Shown here one piece after another: positions 61,188 to 64,000 of a stretch of 64,000 bases of DNA (position 1 is the first letter of the stretch; each line of letters begins with the position of its first letter). The stretch covers positions 1 through 64,000 of the forward strand of contig JBAZWL010000011.1 of NCBI GenBank assembly GCA_041660405.1, written 5' to 3'. The DNA is from Taibaiella sp041660405. GTDB taxonomy: Bacteria; Bacteroidota; Bacteroidia; Chitinophagales; Chitinophagaceae. A program made the position numbers and the translations under genes. The notes beneath the pieces were generated by a model. The model was not told where the DNA came from, made no database searches, and saw only the letters and a program-made list of their open reading frames with translations.

Positions 61188-62567
61188 ATGGAAACGCATC
61201 CTGATCAACAAGAGCAAAACAACTCCAAAAATTTACCGGTAAAAACAGAACCTAATTTCTGGGAAACAAACCGGTTATTGATTAAAGGCATAATAATAGG
61301 AATTCTCATCCTGGTTATGATGATACCATCTGCCTTTATTTTCAACCTAGTGCAAGAGCGAGCTGAACGCCAACAGCAGGTAATTCATGAAGTAAGTAGT
61401 AAATGCGCAGAACCACAAACGATAGTTGGGCCTGTATTAATGTTGCCTTATAAGGAGTTTAGTACGGACAGCAAAGGGCAAACAACCAGCTCCAGGAGCA
61501 TGGCTTATTTTCTGCCGGACAAGCTGGACATCAAAGGGACATTACTTTCCGAAGAACGCCATAGAAGTATATACGATGTCACCTTATACCGATCAGATAT
61601 TATATTAAGCGGTAATTTCGCGAAGCTTAATCTTGCAGCTTTAAAGATCAATCCTGAAAACGTTCTGTGGGATGAAGCAAAGCTTGTAATGGGATTGAGC
61701 GATGCCCGCGGACTTGAAGACGAAGTACTTTTACAATGGAATAATAGTGACCAAAAACTGGAAGCAGGTGTACCGGAAAATGCTGTATTATCTTCAGGTC
61801 TTCAGGCAGCGATTACCTGCAATACAGAGGCTGAAGCAAATTTCAATATCAAACTTAAAGTGAAAGGATCGGAGTATTTCTATCTTACTCCTTTAGGGAA
61901 ATCAACATTGGTTAAACTTAACTCCACCTGGCAAAATCCGGCTTTCGATGGAAAGTTTTTGCCCAACAATACTGTAGATATTTCTGATAAAGGGTTTGAT
62001 GCAACCTGGAAAATTCAGCAAGCTTCCCGATCCTATCCCCAACAGTGGACTAACGCTAATCAAAAGCTATCAGAGTCAGCATTTGGTGTCAGGCTGTTGC
62101 AGCCTACAGATACCTATGTTAAAACCGAAAGATCTGTAAAATATGCGCTGCTCTTCATTGGGCTTACCTTTGCCGTATTCTTCTTTATAGAATTATTACA
62201 GAAAAAACAGATCCACCCCTTACAGTATTTCCTGGTAGGCATAGCGCTTACTGTTTTCTATACCTTACTGCTTTCATTCTCTGAATACATAGGGTTCAAT
62301 AAAGCTTATGCACTAGCTGCTGCAGCTACTATTACGCTTATTGGTTTGTATGTGCAGAGTATGTTTAAACAAACGAAAATCGCCATTGGATTCACTTTGG
62401 CTTTGGGCAGTTTATACGCTTATATTTTCTTCCTCATTCAGCTACAGGATTATGCCCTTCTCTTCGGCAGTGTAGGCTTGTTTGCAGTGGTTGCCTTGGC
62501 CATGTATAGTTCGCGTAAAGTGGATTGGTATCATACAGGTAAAAGGTCTGCACCACAATCTTCCTGA
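61188..62567 (+). CDS. creD: Cell envelope integrity protein CreD (inner membrane)
   Basis: 459 residues. One N-terminal helix (about 31-54), a large periplasmic domain with IVGPVLMLPYKEF and LDIKGTLLSEERHRSIYDVTLYR, and six helices at the C-terminus (about 315-445) containing LFIGLTFAVFFFIELL and HPLQYFLVGIALTVFYTLLLSFSEYIGFNKAY, the CreD hallmarks. In Enterobacteria CreD is under CreBC and affects envelope and beta-lactam responses; here no creBC is present, and the upstream winged-helix regulator takes its place. Last gene of the cluster, followed by a terminator. Confidence 0.93.
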   Translation: METHPDQQEQNNSKNLPVKTEPNFWETNRLLIKGIIIGILILVMMIPSAFIFNLVQERAERQQQVIHEVSSKCAEPQTIVGPVLMLPYKEFSTDSKGQTTSSRSMAYFLPDKLDIKGTLLSEERHRSIYDVTLYRSDIILSGNFAKLNLAALKINPENVLWDEAKLVMGLSDARGLEDEVLLQWNNSDQKLEAGVPENAVLSSGLQAAITCNTEAEANFNIKLKVKGSEYFYLTPLGKSTLVKLNSTWQNPAFDGKFLPNNTVDISDKGFDATWKIQQASRSYPQQWTNANQKLSESAFGVRLLQPTDTYVKTERSVKYALLFIGLTFAVFFFIELLQKKQIHPLQYFLVGIALTVFYTLLLSFSEYIGFNKAYALAAAATITLIGLYVQSMFKQTKIAIGFTLALGSLYAYIFFLIQLQDYALLFGSVGLFAVVALAMYSSRKVDWYHTGKRSAPQSS

Positions 62568-62609
62568 CCAACGGTAATAACCGGGTACAGAAGCCTGTAA
62601 GTGCTTTTC

Positions 62610-62650
62610 AAATAAAGGTTATAGGTTTTCAAAGCCTATAACCTTTATTT
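62610..62650 (+). terminator. Rho-independent terminator after creD
   Basis: Perfect 16-bp stem (62610-62625 with 62635-62650), 9-nt loop; the T-run comes from the descending arm (CTTTATTT). Confidence 0.85.
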
Positions 62651-62701
62651 AATTTTAAGAATTTTTAGGCAGCTCCTTTCTTACCTTGCAAATAAAAAGC
62701 T

Positions 62702-63052
62702 ATGAAATCATTTACACGCTCCCGCTTTAAAAGTTTCACTTATGCTTTTGAAGGCTTAGTTGGGCTTCTACGTTCTGAAAAGAATATGTGGATACATCTT
62801 GCAGCAACTATTATCGTAATTATTGCAGGTATTTATAAAAATATAACCTCCGGTGATTGGTGTTTCATTATCATCGCAATCGGGCTGGTTTGGATCTCGG
62901 AAGCTTTTAATACTGCAATGGAAAGGCTTTGTAATGTGGTCACTAAAGATTTGCATCCTGTAATAAAACAAGTAAAAGATATCAGTGCTGCGGCTGTATT
63001 AATTTCTACAGTAATTGCAATACTAATCGGGTCTTTTGTTTTTGGACGCTAA
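62702..63052 (+). CDS. Diacylglycerol kinase family protein (DgkA/undecaprenol kinase type)
   Basis: 116 residues with three helices. The catalytic motif WISEAFNTAMERLCNVV (about 65-80) has both Glu residues (67 and 74) and Asn70, and AFEGLVGLLRSEKNMWIH at the N-terminus is typical. These small kinases phosphorylate diacylglycerol or undecaprenol in the inner membrane. Diacylglycerol is a by-product when phosphatidylinositol donates its head group to ceramide, so its position 3 bases from the convergent Aur1-like gene may be meaningful, though this is only inference. Confidence 0.9.
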   Translation: MKSFTRSRFKSFTYAFEGLVGLLRSEKNMWIHLAATIIVIIAGIYKNITSGDWCFIIIAIGLVWISEAFNTAMERLCNVVTKDLHPVIKQVKDISAAAVLISTVIAILIGSFVFGR

Positions 63053-63055
63053 ACC

Positions 63056-63979
63056 TTATTTGACCTGCTTATAATAGCCATCCAGGAATCGATTGAATCC
63101 TTTGCTACGCAATAATATTTGCTGAAAGATAGTAACACCAATAAGTGCACAAAGTATACCTACCAGTACATCAAGGATATAATGATGATTAGTATAAATA
63201 GCCGCAAACCAGGTACCGAGCATGACAATAGTCAGGAATATCTTCCAACCGGCAGCAACATTCTTTTTAAAAGCATAGAATACAGATACCACTACATAAG
63301 CTGCATGCAGTGAAGGCATAGCTGCAAACACATTGGAGCTTTTGGAATAAAGGCCATGAAATATAGAAACACCAAAGAAACGATCAAAGCCAGCCAGTCC
63401 TGCTACATTGCCTGGTGTTGCTGCATCAAACTCAAGACCGTGGTAGTGAATATACCAGGGTGGTGCAGCCGGATAACCATAGTAACCAATAAAGCCTACA
63501 AAATTGGTGAGCAGAAAGGTAAGACAAAATTCAAGCGCTGCTTTCCTGTTTTTGGTAAATAAATAAGCCGCAAAAGAAATAGGTACCGGCATCCAGCAGA
63601 GATAAAACAAACCATTGATCACATCCAGAAAAACGGTTCTGTTCACCTCCCAGTACTCATTCCAGGTGTGAACAGCGCCTTGATAATCGACACCGAAAAA
63701 CTTTTTTTCCAGTGTATAAAGGTCGCCTATATGTACTGTATTAAATTTGAAATTCGGAAAGGCCTTCATGTAATCGAAGATCACCCAGAATACAATGAAA
63801 GGTAACAGGGTTAGTAGAAAATTCCGCGTTTTCTTAGATACCGAATAGAGTACAAAAAACAAACCCGAAATAAATACCTGCTCCGGCCTGAAGCCTATCA
63901 CAAAATAAGATAAAATCAGATAAGCGATCATGATTCCTCCGGCTATTATCAGCCTTTTATAAAGAGGCATTCTATCCAC
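63056..63979 (-). CDS. PAP2 superfamily protein, Aur1-like (inositol phosphorylceramide synthase candidate)
   Basis: 307 residues from GTG at 63979; an ATG at 63970 is also possible, and the frame stays open to the window edge, so the gene may be longer. Seven or so helices. PAP2_3 motifs: AAPPWY (171-176), MPSLHAA (221-227) and NHHYILD (264-270) with the two catalytic His and the Asp. The spacing, the APPWY motif and MPSLHA are shared with fungal Aur1, which transfers phosphoinositol from phosphatidylinositol to ceramide. With spt and ino1 in the same window, a phosphosphingolipid head-group transferase is the best guess; a plain lipid phosphatase remains possible. Confidence 0.8.
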   Translation of the reverse strand: MDRMPLYKRLIIAGGIMIAYLILSYFVIGFRPEQVFISGLFFVLYSVSKKTRNFLLTLLPFIVFWVIFDYMKAFPNFKFNTVHIGDLYTLEKKFFGVDYQGAVHTWNEYWEVNRTVFLDVINGLFYLCWMPVPISFAAYLFTKNRKAALEFCLTFLLTNFVGFIGYYGYPAAPPWYIHYHGLEFDAATPGNVAGLAGFDRFFGVSIFHGLYSKSSNVFAAMPSLHAAYVVVSVFYAFKKNVAAGWKIFLTIVMLGTWFAAIYTNHHYILDVLVGILCALIGVTIFQQILLRSKGFNRFLDGYYKQVK

Positions 63980-64000
63980 TCCTGTAATCCTTTTTGCTGT

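Overview
The window is chromosomal DNA from a member of the Bacteroidota, most likely Chitinophagia/Chitinophagaceae or a close relative. The evidence is the gene set: the gliding-motility lipoprotein GldJ, a type B type IX secretion (T9SS) C-terminal domain, a serine palmitoyltransferase very close to the Sphingobacterium enzyme as I recall it, DUF5686, DUF6600 and CHU_C proteins. Promoters of the TTTG / TAnnTTTG kind also sit just upstream of several genes, and Shine-Dalgarno sequences are largely absent. Ten Ns at 11746-11755 show a draft assembly. I see no rRNA, tRNA, prophage, transposase or CRISPR array.

Layout. 0.1-5 kb: Fe-S carrier Nfu, a phosphopantetheinyl transferase, ferrous iron transporter FeoB, a MATE exporter. 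5-14.5 kb: a TonB-receptor-like outer membrane protein, an AraC regulator with DUF983, TonB, heptose epimerase, a His-rich membrane protein, an LptF/G permease and Tgt. 14.5-15.1 kb: a 21-bp tandem repeat array. 15-25.6 kb: LOG protein, O-methyltransferase, LysM glucosaminidase, MMPL transporter, ECF sigma factor, an EEP-domain protein and two rhomboids. 25.7-33.6 kb: a nucleotidyltransferase with an aminotransferase, a Gln-rich DUF6600 protein, GldJ, NUDIX, a T9SS cargo protein and a broken HhH gene. 33.6-39.1 kb: aldehyde dehydrogenase, ScoB and a three-gene transhydrogenase. 39.1-39.5 kb: a second 21-bp array. 39.5-45 kb: small proteins, then nrdBA behind a cobalamin riboswitch. 45-52.7 kb: a lipid region (DUF5686, GtrA, PgpA, inositol-phosphate synthase, GNAT, serine palmitoyltransferase). 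53-64 kb: ArfB, TypA/BipA, a decayed outer membrane gene, KdsD, RecG, a CreD cluster with a Coq4-like protein, diacylglycerol kinase and an Aur1-like PAP2 protein.

Main points. (1) Serine palmitoyltransferase, inositol-3-phosphate synthase, a PgpA-type phosphatase and an Aur1-like PAP2 transferase lie within 16 kb and could build inositol phosphoceramide-type lipids. The first two have the same palindrome, TTAAAC-N4-GTTTAA, inside their predicted promoters, which suggests one shared repressor. (2) Two intergenic arrays of degenerate units, each exactly 21 bp with no indels, lie 25 kb apart and share a unit skeleton. (3) A cobalamin riboswitch precedes the B12-independent ribonucleotide reductase. 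(4) Tgt lacks all four zinc ligands. (5) Interspersed palindromes supply the stop codons of two genes.
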